Below are positions 16,901 to 24,703 of a stretch of DNA of 32,213 nucleotides, in pieces; position 1 is the stretch's first letter; the number at the start of each line of letters is the position of its first letter. Below the pieces are notes generated by a model that had not been told where the DNA came from, did not search any database, and saw only the letters and a program-made list of their open reading frames with translations. Made by a program: the position numbers and the translations under genes. Source of the stretch: Bacteroidota bacterium (lineage in GTDB: Bacteria > Bacteroidota > Bacteroidia > Bacteroidales > VadinHA17); NCBI GenBank assembly GCA_011049175.1, contig DSCJ01000097.1:1-32213 (forward strand), given 5' to 3'.

Positions 16901-17993
16901 TGAGGATATTACCGTATTTAAGAAAGCGGAACAAAACCTGCGCGAAAGTGAAAAAAAATACCGCGATCTGGTGGAAAAAGCAGGTATCGGCATCCTGATC
17001 GACAACCGGGAAGGGAGGATAACCTATGCCAACCGGGTGCTGGCGAAAATGTTCGGATATTCCATGAATGAGATCGTGCGGATGAAAAATACCGATCTTT
17101 TTTCCCGGGAAGACATTCCCCGAATCATGGAATACCACCGGAAAAGAATGGCAGGGGACAGGGCCCCTTCGAGGTATGAGCTGAGGGGAGTCAAAAAAGA
17201 CGGGAAAGTTTTCTGGATAGAAATAAAAGTGACACCCCTGAAGGAAAAGAACCGGATTACGGGCACCCGCAGCTACCTGTGGGATATTACCGAAAGAAAG
17301 AAAAGGGAAGATGAACTGAGGGAATCATACCGGCAGATCAGGGAGCTCAGCCGGCACCTGGATAAGGTGAGGGAGGAGGAACGAAAAGGCATTGCCCGGG
17401 AAATTCACGATGAGTTGGGTCAGATCCTTACCGCATTGAAAATAGACATTTCCTGGATGGAAAAACGTTCAGGCCGGGAGAAGCCGGAATACCTGGCTAA
17501 AGCCCGGTCTATGAAAGAAATGGCCGATATGGCTATCCAGAGTGTTCAACGGATATCGGCGGAACTGCGGCCCAGCCTGATCGACGACCTGGGACTGAAA
17601 GATGCCCTGGAATGGATCATGAACGACATGGAGAGAAGATCGGGGATCCGTATTCAATTCGATATGGCTCCCGAAGTCACTGACATCGACACGAAGCAGG
17701 CCATTACCGTATTCCGCCTGGTGCAGGAGGGCCTGACCAATGTGGCGAGGCATTCGGAGGCTGACCGGGCAAGGGTTTCCATTACGCCCAGGGAAGGAAT
17801 GCTGAAAATCATTATTTCGGATAACGGAAAAGGCGTTGAACCGGAAAAGATGCGCTCAGTCGAATCGCTGGGCATTATGGGCATGCGGGAACGGGCCATG
17901 TTGTACGACGGCGATGTGCAGATATCGGGGGAAAAAGGAATCGGAACAACAGTAACTATCCAGATGAAATTCCATAAACAGGAACAACCATGA
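13956..17993 (+). CDS. Cytoplasmic histidine kinase with nine PAS domains and a HisKA_3 core
   Basis: This 1345-residue protein is read from TTG 13956; the next in-frame ATG is at 13977. The frame is open only after a TAA at 13950, so the annotated start is forced and is probably not the ancestral one. Nine tandem PAS/PAC units fill residues 1 to about 1115, separated by linkers of the DITxRKKAEExLRESE type. No transmembrane segment is visible. The kinase core is HisKA_3 with His1151 in REIHDELGQILTALK, then a HATPase with N-box EGLTNVARHSEA, G1 ISDNGKGV and GIMGMRERA, as in NarX/DegS/UhpB-type kinases. The response regulator gene overlaps the stop by four bases (ATGA), so they form a coupled two-component pair. 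Some PAS units may bind redox or gas-sensing cofactors; this cannot be seen. Confidence 0.9.
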   Translation: MLDSLPGMAFRCLDDANWTMLYVSRGCMELTGFQPEALIGNRDYPYEHIIHPDDRKRVREEVHTAFSQGRSYELTYRIRTRDRQTRWVLERGFKSEEAYREKRIIEGVIVDITARKKAEERLLAEENLLRSVLRSIPGGVGMVRNRILIWVNDTFCRMFERPEEELIGKNTSVIYPSTQEYERVGKELYPALERDGFAGLEAELITGTGRLLHAIFTITHVNPQKPEEGAVFVVTDVSGMKKVERELRESEMKYSQLVRSNPDSIMVISGGKYVYVNPAAFKTLGYRNAEEVTGLEADVTVHPDFRLFIENRRKKALQGETNPPAVIRMLKKNGETLWAETYSMPMVYQGEKAVMVIAKDVTEKLIAEEKLRQSETLLKKIYDTTPVGLGIMQNRVLKSVNRGFMQITGYSEEELRGRSARMLYHSEEEFNRVGKLIEKFRTDRSFQPIETVIRHKTGREVPVYFQTLPVLATDLMGEMVFSVIDLTPIREAETRMQQSQTTFQTFMDNLPASAYIKDDRLRHVFVNRYLLDITGLKEEEIIGKKGREVFPPSTAEAMERMDQIVLDKGKTVTREYPIVLPGGETSWQYDIKFLLTGVDGSRMVGGISVDITRRREMEEKLRESEERFRALVSSMEDIIFTLDTRGRHTGLYGRWVEKYAASPADFLGKSAAEVFGKKAGRVHMEANRKALKGEFLVYEWKAGDGEEISHFQTSLSPIRNSKGQVSGLVGIGRDITELKKAEAQVRDSEKNFRAFMDYIPAYIVLKDSHLNYVYANKRLITDLGITEDDLKNLKDEELFDPHMAETIIRLEKKVMRQKNVQEIPEVRIRWKNRERWLRGVVFPVIMSGNEEFVGEFYVDITAHKQMEETLQQALQTSDDIVRTIPSGLLIFGLAGKGQLILEGGNPQAARITGMKINDWLGRTFEEIWPDKAGEGLKKTFLKVIEKGNTYHNDDFHYEGKSLKGTFRIRAFRMPGQRVGVAFEDITVFKKAEQNLRESEKKYRDLVEKAGIGILIDNREGRITYANRVLAKMFGYSMNEIVRMKNTDLFSREDIPRIMEYHRKRMAGDRAPSRYELRGVKKDGKVFWIEIKVTPLKEKNRITGTRSYLWDITERKKREDELRESYRQIRELSRHLDKVREEERKGIAREIHDELGQILTALKIDISWMEKRSGREKPEYLAKARSMKEMADMAIQSVQRISAELRPSLIDDLGLKDALEWIMNDMERRSGIRIQFDMAPEVTDIDTKQAITVFRLVQEGLTNVARHSEADRARVSITPREGMLKIIISDNGKGVEPEKMRSVESLGIMGMRERAMLYDGDVQISGEKGIGTTVTIQMKFHKQEQP

Positions 17994-18616
17994 TCAGGGT
18001 ACTCATTATTGATGATCATCCCATTGTCAGGCAGGGGATCACCCAGATCCTCTCGGAACTAGATATGTTGGTGGAAACCTCCGGGGCCGGAACCGTTGAG
18101 GAAGGACTGAAACGGTTCCTGAAAGAAAAATTCGATGTGGTGCTGCTCGATATCAGCATGCCGGGCCGCAGCGGTCTGGATGCCATCAAGGATTTCAAAA
18201 AGATCGGGCCCTCGGTCCCCGTCCTGATGCTGAGTATGTTCCCCGAGGAACAGTATGCCATCAGGGCCATGCGCTCAGGGGCTTCAGGGTACCTCACCAA
18301 AAACAGCGCGCCCGATGAGCTGGTGGCTGCTGTAAAAAAAGTGCTCGACGGGGGGAAATACATCACCCTTTCCCTGGCAGAAAAGATTTTCGACGGCCTG
18401 GACGGGTCCGATGAACCCACCCGGAAACTATCTGACCGGGAACGTGAGGTGCTGCTTGGAATAGCCCGGGGAAAAACAATCCGCGAAATTGCTGCCTACC
18501 TCCACCCGAATGAAAAAACCGTCAGCACCTACCGGTCCCGCCTTCTTGAAAAACTGAGCCTTTCCAGCAATGCCGATATTGTCCGGTACGCCCTCCGGGA
18601 AGGGTTGGTAAGCTGA
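17990..18616 (+). CDS. NarL/LuxR-family response regulator
   Basis: This 208-residue two-domain regulator has a receiver with Asp8-Asp9 in LIIDDHPIV, acceptor Asp54 in VLLDISMPGRSG, Ser82 in LMLSMFPEE and Lys104 in YLTKNSAP. The C-terminal LuxR-type helix-turn-helix (about 140-205) begins at LSDREREVLLGIARG and includes NEKTVSTYRSRLLEKL. It is the cognate partner of the 9-PAS HisKA_3 kinase, whose stop it overlaps as ATGA. Phosphorylated NarL-type regulators dimerise and bind inverted heptamers. The inverted repeat at 18691-18708, 75 bases downstream of this gene, is one possible target. The regulated genes are unknown. Confidence 0.95.
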   Translation: MIRVLIIDDHPIVRQGITQILSELDMLVETSGAGTVEEGLKRFLKEKFDVVLLDISMPGRSGLDAIKDFKKIGPSVPVLMLSMFPEEQYAIRAMRSGASGYLTKNSAPDELVAAVKKVLDGGKYITLSLAEKIFDGLDGSDEPTRKLSDREREVLLGIARGKTIREIAAYLHPNEKTVSTYRSRLLEKLSLSSNADIVRYALREGLVS

Positions 18617-18630
18617 GGGCAAACCCGGTC

Positions 18631-18650
18631 ATTCCTTCCGGAATCTTTTC
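18631..18650 (+). terminator. Weak intrinsic terminator after the LuxR regulator
   Basis: ATTCC-TTCC-GGAAT (18631-18644) forms a 5-bp stem followed by CTTTTC. The stem is short and AT-rich, so termination would be partial at best. Confidence 0.3.
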
Positions 18651-18687
18651 TGTTCCACTCCATTTCCTTACAGAAAGGTAAGAGTTT

Positions 18688-18717
18688 TCCTACACCTGAT
18701 TGGGTGTATATCCTACA
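18688..18717. promoter_or_regulatory. Inverted and direct repeats upstream of the stand-alone receiver gene
   Basis: TACACC (18691-18696) and GGTGTA (18703-18708) form a perfect inverted repeat with a 6-base spacer. TCCTACA occurs at 18688-18694 and again at 18711-18717, 23 bases apart. The arrangement resembles a dimer-binding site for a LuxR-type regulator, one of which is encoded immediately upstream. It lies about 100 bases before the ATG at 18813. Confidence 0.4.
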
Positions 18718-18812
18718 TTTATTTGGGGTGCAGGTTTACAGGCTATTACCCGGACAACGGATACTTTTATATCCAGGAATTCAGAATAACGGTATCCCTA
18801 ACTGATACAAAG

Positions 18813-19193
18813 ATGGTGGTTGTCATTATTGACCGGACCCCTTTTACCATGTCCCGGCTTGCCGCAATGCTGGCCGAAACCGAGGAGGTGGACGTCATGG
18901 TAAAAGTGGTAAACCCGGAGGAAGCCAGAGAAAAAGTGAAACAGTACAATCCCAATGTGGTGATCATGGACCTGAACCTGAGTGGAATCGACAGCATGGG
19001 TCTGATCAGTGACCTTCTCCGCGACCGTCCGGATGTGCGCTGGATCGGGCTTACCAGCTATGCGGTGGAGCAGTACCGCAAAACCTGCCGGGAAGCCGGA
19101 GTGGAATACTGCCTTGACAAAAACCATGATTTTGAGCGAATACCGGCTTTACTAAAGAAAATCAAAACAAATAATTCCGGGAAGAATGCCTGA
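18813..19193 (+). CDS. Stand-alone receiver protein with atypical acceptor loop
   Basis: This is a 126-residue protein from ATG 18813, chosen because it begins directly with the first receiver strand (MVVVIIDRTPF). The longer frame needs a TTG start and adds 30 unrelated residues. Conserved residues are Asp7, acceptor Asp53, Thr81 and Lys103. The usual acidic pair is reduced to one Asp (IIDRT), and the acceptor loop reads MDLNLSGIDS where the common form has Met-Pro-x-x-x-Gly. It may therefore phosphorylate poorly or signal by protein contact. No output domain is present. It overlaps the next gene, a hybrid kinase, by eight bases (ATGCCTGA), so the two are translationally coupled. Confidence 0.8.
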   Translation: MVVVIIDRTPFTMSRLAAMLAETEEVDVMVKVVNPEEAREKVKQYNPNVVIMDLNLSGIDSMGLISDLLRDRPDVRWIGLTSYAVEQYRKTCREAGVEYCLDKNHDFERIPALLKKIKTNNSGKNA

Positions 19194-21138
19194 ACATACC
19201 GAAATGATCAATGCCCGTGACCGGGACCAGCTCCTGGAAAGCATTTTCTACGGTACAGACATTGCCATCTTCGTTGTGGAGGTGTCGCCGGACGGAGAGT
19301 TCAGGTACCTGGAGCTGAATCAGGCTCATGAGAGAATATCCGGACTGAAATCCGGAGAGATCAGGGGGAAACGCCAGGAAGACCTGTTCCCCGATGTTCC
19401 ACGCAAAGTGATCAGGCAGATCAGAAACCATTATGAGGAATGCCTTGAAAAGGGAAGCAGCATAGAATATGAGGAAATGATCCCCATCAGGGGGAAAAAC
19501 CTCTGGTGGCTTACCCGCCTCACTCCCCTGAAAAACAGGGTTGGAAAAATTTACCGTATTATCGGAACTTCTACCCACATCTCCAGGCTGAAACAAACGG
19601 AAGAGGAGCTCCTTATGCACAAAGAACAGCTGGAGCAGAGGGTGGCAAAGCGAACGGCCGAACTGAAGGAAAGCGAACAACGCTGCACCCGCATACTTGA
19701 TTCCATGAGCGATCTGGTGATGATCTGTGAGTCCGGTGGCCGGGTGGAATATGCCAACCGGGCCATGAAGGAAAGTCTGGGGAAGAATATTACGGGAGAT
19801 AATTGTTATTCGGCCCTGTTTGGGTTTGAGAAACCCTGTGCCTGGTGCCGCAAAGACAGCCGGCAAATGCTGAATGAGGAAATCAGACTTCCCCATAACG
19901 GACGCACTTATCAGTGGTCGTCCACCCCCATTGAGTTGACACATAACCATACCAGCCGGCTGAATGTGTTCAGGGACCTGTCGGATATTCTTTCGGCAAA
20001 GAAAAAAGCCGAGGAAAGCGACCGGCTGAAAACCCGGTTCCTGGCCACCATGTCGCATGAGCTCCGTACCCCGTTGAATGCTATCATGGGATTTTCAGCA
20101 TTGATGAAAGAAACCCGGTCGCAGGAGGAAATGCTGGAATATGCCGGGATCATTTACCAGAGCGGGGAAAAACTCCTGGAACTTATCGATAATCTGTTTT
20201 TCCTGACTTCTTACGAAAGCGGAAGGCTGGAAATAAACCCGGTCAGTTTCAGCGTGGCCGAACTGCTGAAGGAAATCGAAAGGGAGTTAAAACTGGTGCA
20301 GGAAAAGGTGCATGACGGCAGAGTCCGTCTCCTTGTGGATATTCCGGCCGAAGAGGAGGACACCATCCTGTTCAACGACCGGACAAAACTGCGGCAGGTA
20401 TTACTTCAGCTCGTCAAGAACGGGTTCATGTTTACCCGGGAAGGGCATGTGAAATTGGCACTGGAACGGGAAGACCCTGAGACCCTTCTGTTCCGGGTGG
20501 AGGACACCGGAATAGGAATCAGTCCGGAAAAGCTGGAGATTATTTTTGAAAAATTCCGTCAGGCAGATGAATCCAACACCCGGATATTCGACGGCACCGG
20601 CATAGGCCTTTACATTGCCCGAAGCCTGATCGAAATGATGGGTGGTAAAATCAGTGTGGAATCCGTTCCCGGTAAAGGCTCTGTATTTACCGTTCAATTG
20701 CCGGTTCAACACAACCGTGAAGGGAAAGATAAGGAAGGTGAAAAAACGGCAACGGTAAAGGAAAACCCGACCATCCTGGTGGTGGACGACGAACCCGATA
20801 ACGCAGCTTTGCTGGAAACCCTCCTGCGCCTGGAAGGAGCCCTGGTGGAAATGGCCGGGAACGGAAAGGAAGCGGTGCAGAAAGTGCGCAACGGCAGGCG
20901 TTTCGATATGGTGCTGATGGACCTGAAAATGCCTGTGATGGATGGATTCGAAGCAACCCGGCAGATCAAGGAAGCCTTTCCCGACTTGCCGGTCATTGCC
21001 CAGTCGGCCTATGTGGTGCCTGAAGAAAAAAGGAAAGCCATGGAAGCCGGCTGCGATGCCTTTCTTACCAAGCCCATTCACAGGGAATCATTGAAAAAAA
21101 TAGTGGATGCGTACTGCATAAAAAGAAGTGAATCCTGA
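19186..21138 (+). CDS. Cytoplasmic hybrid histidine kinase: two PAS, HisKA, HATPase, receiver
   Basis: This 650-residue soluble kinase has PAS1 at about 20-135, a coiled coil (EQLEQRVAKRTAELKESEQ), and PAS2 at about 165-270, which contains a cysteine cluster (CYSALFGFEKPCAWC) seen in some PAS domains. HisKA carries His291 in ATMSHELRTPLNA. The HATPase (about 390-505) has N-box QLVKNGFMFT, where the second conserved Asn-containing segment is atypical, and G-boxes EDTGIGI and GTGIGLYIA. The receiver (about 525-645) has Asp579 in VLMDLKMPVMDG and Lys in FLTKPIH. It overlaps the preceding receiver gene and is followed after 17 bases by the HisKA-receiver protein, suggesting a three-gene relay operon. 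Confidence 0.94.
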   Translation: MPEHTEMINARDRDQLLESIFYGTDIAIFVVEVSPDGEFRYLELNQAHERISGLKSGEIRGKRQEDLFPDVPRKVIRQIRNHYEECLEKGSSIEYEEMIPIRGKNLWWLTRLTPLKNRVGKIYRIIGTSTHISRLKQTEEELLMHKEQLEQRVAKRTAELKESEQRCTRILDSMSDLVMICESGGRVEYANRAMKESLGKNITGDNCYSALFGFEKPCAWCRKDSRQMLNEEIRLPHNGRTYQWSSTPIELTHNHTSRLNVFRDLSDILSAKKKAEESDRLKTRFLATMSHELRTPLNAIMGFSALMKETRSQEEMLEYAGIIYQSGEKLLELIDNLFFLTSYESGRLEINPVSFSVAELLKEIERELKLVQEKVHDGRVRLLVDIPAEEEDTILFNDRTKLRQVLLQLVKNGFMFTREGHVKLALEREDPETLLFRVEDTGIGISPEKLEIIFEKFRQADESNTRIFDGTGIGLYIARSLIEMMGGKISVESVPGKGSVFTVQLPVQHNREGKDKEGEKTATVKENPTILVVDDEPDNAALLETLLRLEGALVEMAGNGKEAVQKVRNGRRFDMVLMDLKMPVMDGFEATRQIKEAFPDLPVIAQSAYVVPEEKRKAMEAGCDAFLTKPIHRESLKKIVDAYCIKRSES

Positions 21139-21155
21139 AAAGAGAAAGTTCTGTT

Positions 21156-22043
21156 ATGAAAAGAAGCAGTATTCGGTGGATCATATTACTTGCCGTTGCC
21201 TTTATCTGGCTTTCACATTCGCTGATACAGGCGCTGCTCATTGAAGACCTTACCCTGGGCCAGGCCCTCTTGCTGAAGGTTCCGGCCGATGATATGGTCT
21301 TCAGATTCTTTGTTATCCTCCTGGTGATCCTGCTGGGGATGAAAGTGTGTTGCGCACCTCGCCGGAATCACAGGTATCTCATGGACGATCTCTATATACC
21401 TGAAAACCGGGCAAATCACCTCAACCCGGCTACCCGTAACCAGATCTCACGCTTTGTGCATGAAATCCGGACCCAGCTGCACAACATTGTAGGATTTTCT
21501 CAGTTGCTGGAAAAAAACCCCCTCCGCGAAAGGGACAGAAACCGGTACCTGCATTATATTGAAAACAGCAAACGGGCCATGGGGAGAGCGGTTGACGAAT
21601 TATATACATACCAGCGTGCAAAAACCTCAGGGAAGAAAAACGGGCAATCCGCAGAAATATTTCCACAGGATAAATGGAAGGGGAAAACCATTCTGGTAGC
21701 AGACGATGTGCAAACCAATTACATGTTGCTCAAACTGCCCCTGCAACGTACCGGGGCAGAAATACTCTGGGCAAAAAACGGGAAAGAAGCCGTGGATCTT
21801 TTCAAAGAAACGGAACAGGTAGATCTGGTGCTGATGGATATCCTGATGCCTGAAATGGACGGGTTCGAAGCCACCCGCAAAATCAAGGAGATCAGCCCAC
21901 AGGTTCCTGTCGTGGCCCAGACTGCCTATTCATACGATGAAATGGCGGTAAATTACGGAGCGGCCCCTTTCGACGGGTACCTGATCAAACCTATCTGGCA
22001 TGTGGATCTTTATAACAAATGCTCCCGGTTTCTGGGAAAGTAA
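21156..22043 (+). CDS. Membrane HisKA-receiver protein lacking the kinase ATPase domain
   Basis: This is a 295-residue protein. Two hydrophobic helices (about 8-28 and 48-66) are followed by a HisKA-like dimerisation segment, QISRFVHEIRTQLHNIVGFS, with His102 in the H-box position, then directly by a receiver (about 176-292). The receiver has Asp183-Asp184 in VADDVQTN, acceptor Asp228 in VLMDILMPEMDG, Thr257 in AQTAYS and Lys278 in YLIKPI. Between about residue 155 and 176 there is only a short linker, with no N-box or G-box, so no ATP-binding domain exists and no frameshift remnant of one is seen. It cannot autophosphorylate alone. It may be a membrane-tethered phosphotransfer hub or a dimer partner for the kinase encoded upstream. 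Confidence 0.85.
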   Translation: MKRSSIRWIILLAVAFIWLSHSLIQALLIEDLTLGQALLLKVPADDMVFRFFVILLVILLGMKVCCAPRRNHRYLMDDLYIPENRANHLNPATRNQISRFVHEIRTQLHNIVGFSQLLEKNPLRERDRNRYLHYIENSKRAMGRAVDELYTYQRAKTSGKKNGQSAEIFPQDKWKGKTILVADDVQTNYMLLKLPLQRTGAEILWAKNGKEAVDLFKETEQVDLVLMDILMPEMDGFEATRKIKEISPQVPVVAQTAYSYDEMAVNYGAAPFDGYLIKPIWHVDLYNKCSRFLGK

Positions 22044-22091
22044 TATCAGATTTACTGAAAATACAAAAATCAACCTGACTAATTGTACCTG

Positions 22092-24644
22092 ATGACCAGG
22101 TTAGCATATATTTACCGGCTTACCCTCTGGATGATCCTGTGGGGGATCCCCCATCTGCTTGCTGCACAGGATGAGTCACAGACCTTCAGGCGGATTTTCA
22201 ACGAAGCGGAATCGGTCATGCTGTACCTGCACGATTATGAAAAAGCCCTTCCGCTTTACCTGATACTGAATGATATGGATAAAGAAAATGCCCATATCAT
22301 GTACAAAACAGGCCTGTGCTACCTGAACATTCCGGGAAAGAAGAGCGAAGCCATTTCCTGGTTCCGGAAGGCAACAGGAAACATCAGCCGGAATTTCGTG
22401 CCGGTGTATGACGAGCGGAAAGCCCCGCCTGAAGCATGGTTTTACCTGGCACGGGCTTATCATGTTACAAACCGACTGGAAGAGGCCATTGAAACCTATC
22501 AGGTGTATGCCGGTGAAGCGGGTCCGACGGAATATTACGATATGGCCTTTGTGAAACAACAGGTGGAAGGATGCCGGCTGGCGCTGGAAATGCAGGATAA
22601 TCCGGTTCCTGTGCAGGAAACCCTCCTGCCGGAAACGGTGAATGCCTATACGGAAAATTTCAATCCCGCATTGTCGGGCAACGGGATGCACCTGGTGTAC
22701 ATGGCACGCAGCGGCGACGAGAACCGCATTATCTATTCCCAAAGAAAGGGAGGAAAGTGGGCTGAAGGAAGGGATATCACCCCGGAGTTGGGGGACCCGG
22801 GGATGATGATGATTTCCTCCCTTTCTTTTCAAGGGAACCGGCTGGTGGTTTTCCGGGATGACCAGGGGAAGGCAGACCTGTATGTCAGTTACCGGAATGG
22901 GGACCACTGGAGCCCTCTGGAGAAAATGAACCGGAATATCAATACCCGCTACTGGGAAGGCAACGGTTGTTTTTCACCCGACGGGAACACCTTTGTTTTT
23001 TCCAGCAACCGGAAAGGAGGGTTGGGTGGCCTCGATCTCTATTATTCAGAAAAGAATGAAAAAGGGGAATGGGGCCCTGCCCGTTCCCTGGGCAAAACTG
23101 TCAATACCCCTCTGATGGACGATGCTCCATATTTCTCTGCCGACGGTAGCCGCCTGTATTTCAGCTCCCAGGGCCACCATGCCATGGGTGGTTACGACCT
23201 GTTTTTCACAGAACGAACCGGGGAAGGAACATGGAGCCGGCCGGTCAACCTGGGGTATCCGGTGAATACCACCGATGACGACCTGTTCATTGCCTCGGTA
23301 GGAAATGGCGATACCGCTCTGTACGCCCGCTTTACAGGGGAAGGTATGGTACGCAAAGGAATTTACCTGATTGTTCTGCGGGCCGAAGAACCGGCTGCCA
23401 CGCTGAAACTGGCGGGAGAAATCAGGCTGGCCGATGGCAACCGGGGAAAAACATCCGGCTGGTCGGTGGAAGTAACCGATACCCTCACAGGAGAAACCCT
23501 GGTTGAAGTACACCCTGATACGGCATCAGGCCGGTTTTCTCTGGATCTTTCCCCGGGAATATACCGGGTGACATGCAGGGCGGCGGGATATGCCACCACC
23601 CGTCAGGTGCTGGCCGTAAATGGGGATATCGGCTCCCGAACATTGATTATGAATACTACCCTGTATCCCGATGCGGTGGCTTCAGGGGAATACCACCTTC
23701 TCCACAATACATATTTTGATTTCAATGAACACAGGCTTACTGCAGGAGAAAAGAGAAAACTCGACCGGATTGCCGCCACCCTGCTGGAATATCCGGAACT
23801 GAAATTCGAACTGACCGGATATGCCGATCCGCAGGGAAATGCCCGGTATAACCTGGAGCTCAGCGACCGCCGGGCCCAGGCTGTGGCTGAATACCTGTTA
23901 CATCATGGGGTGGATCCGGAAAGAATGATCGCCAGAGGAGTGGGTGAAATTGCCGCTGTGCCCTCTTCCGCATCACGACCCGGAAATTTGCAAAAAGATG
24001 GGAATGCATTGATGAGGAAGGTGGCAGTACGGATCATCAGAACAGGGGAAGAACAGGGGATTCCCGAAGAAATATCCATCCCTGAGTACCTGCAGGGGCC
24101 GTATGCTCTCAGGTATTCCGTAATCGTGATCAAGGTGGATGAACCCCTTCCATCGGATTATTTCAGCCGCTTCTCAATGGATGAACTAAGGTATGTCAGG
24201 GAACTGAAAGTGAAAGACGGATTCATTTACACCCTGGGCAGTTATGCGGAAAAACCCCGGGCAATCAGGACCCTGGGCGAACTGGTCAGGCTGGGGTTTA
24301 CCGAGGCGGTGGTGGTGGATCAGCACAAGCTGGAAGAGATGGTACTCGATGCCCTGGAGCACGAAAGCCTTCTGGGCCGCCCGACCATGATCACCGAAAT
24401 CCCCTGGTACACCATACAGATCTATGCCCTGAAAAACTCCCCCCACGAAAACGCCTTCAGGGAACTGGACAATATCATGGTTTTCCGTGGGAACGACGGG
24501 TTCACCCGGTATACCACAGGAAAATACCAGGGATATCTGAAAGCAAGGGAAGCACTGGAAGGGATTTATGGAAAGGGATACCCCGAATCGTTTGTTCGTT
24601 TGCTCGAACCGTTGTACGGAGGACTGAACGCAGACCTGCCGTAG
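22092..24644 (+). CDS. OmpA-family envelope protein with TPR, PD40 propeller, regulatory-like and SPOR-like domains
   Basis: This is an 850-residue protein from ATG 22092; the longer frame starts at a TTG three codons earlier. A signal peptide ends near HLLAAQ. In order: TPR-like helices (about 28-165), PD40 beta-propeller repeats with PDGNTFVFSSNRKGG and SADGSRLYFSSQG (about 183-433), a carboxypeptidase-regulatory-like sandwich (about 437-530), and an OmpA C-terminal peptidoglycan-binding domain (about 533-650; FDFNEHRLTAGE, LTGYADPQGN, LSDRRAQAVAEYL). Two SPOR-like segments follow (about 670-760 and 775-845). The TPR-PD40-CRD-OmpA order is that of PorE-type proteins of the T9SS, though PorE is not known to me to carry SPOR repeats. 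A T9SS cargo gene lies 2.5 kb downstream. It likely links the outer membrane to peptidoglycan. Confidence 0.88.
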   Translation: MTRLAYIYRLTLWMILWGIPHLLAAQDESQTFRRIFNEAESVMLYLHDYEKALPLYLILNDMDKENAHIMYKTGLCYLNIPGKKSEAISWFRKATGNISRNFVPVYDERKAPPEAWFYLARAYHVTNRLEEAIETYQVYAGEAGPTEYYDMAFVKQQVEGCRLALEMQDNPVPVQETLLPETVNAYTENFNPALSGNGMHLVYMARSGDENRIIYSQRKGGKWAEGRDITPELGDPGMMMISSLSFQGNRLVVFRDDQGKADLYVSYRNGDHWSPLEKMNRNINTRYWEGNGCFSPDGNTFVFSSNRKGGLGGLDLYYSEKNEKGEWGPARSLGKTVNTPLMDDAPYFSADGSRLYFSSQGHHAMGGYDLFFTERTGEGTWSRPVNLGYPVNTTDDDLFIASVGNGDTALYARFTGEGMVRKGIYLIVLRAEEPAATLKLAGEIRLADGNRGKTSGWSVEVTDTLTGETLVEVHPDTASGRFSLDLSPGIYRVTCRAAGYATTRQVLAVNGDIGSRTLIMNTTLYPDAVASGEYHLLHNTYFDFNEHRLTAGEKRKLDRIAATLLEYPELKFELTGYADPQGNARYNLELSDRRAQAVAEYLLHHGVDPERMIARGVGEIAAVPSSASRPGNLQKDGNALMRKVAVRIIRTGEEQGIPEEISIPEYLQGPYALRYSVIVIKVDEPLPSDYFSRFSMDELRYVRELKVKDGFIYTLGSYAEKPRAIRTLGELVRLGFTEAVVVDQHKLEEMVLDALEHESLLGRPTMITEIPWYTIQIYALKNSPHENAFRELDNIMVFRGNDGFTRYTTGKYQGYLKAREALEGIYGKGYPESFVRLLEPLYGGLNADLP

Positions 24645-24676
24645 GTCATTCCTGTTTGGCTAACAGCTTCAGTCCG

Positions 24677-24703
24677 CCGGATCAGAACATCCGGGTTTTT
24701 TTT
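24677..24703 (+). terminator. Intrinsic terminator after the OmpA-family gene
   Basis: CCGGAT (24677-24682), loop CAGAAC, ATCCGG (24689-24694), G, then eight T (24696-24703). It overlaps the stop codon of the convergent minus-strand gene at 24682. Confidence 0.8.

Noticed and set aside
18723-18812. TTG-initiated extension of the stand-alone receiver
   Set aside because: The added 30 residues are not part of a receiver fold, and ATG 18813 begins exactly at the first strand.
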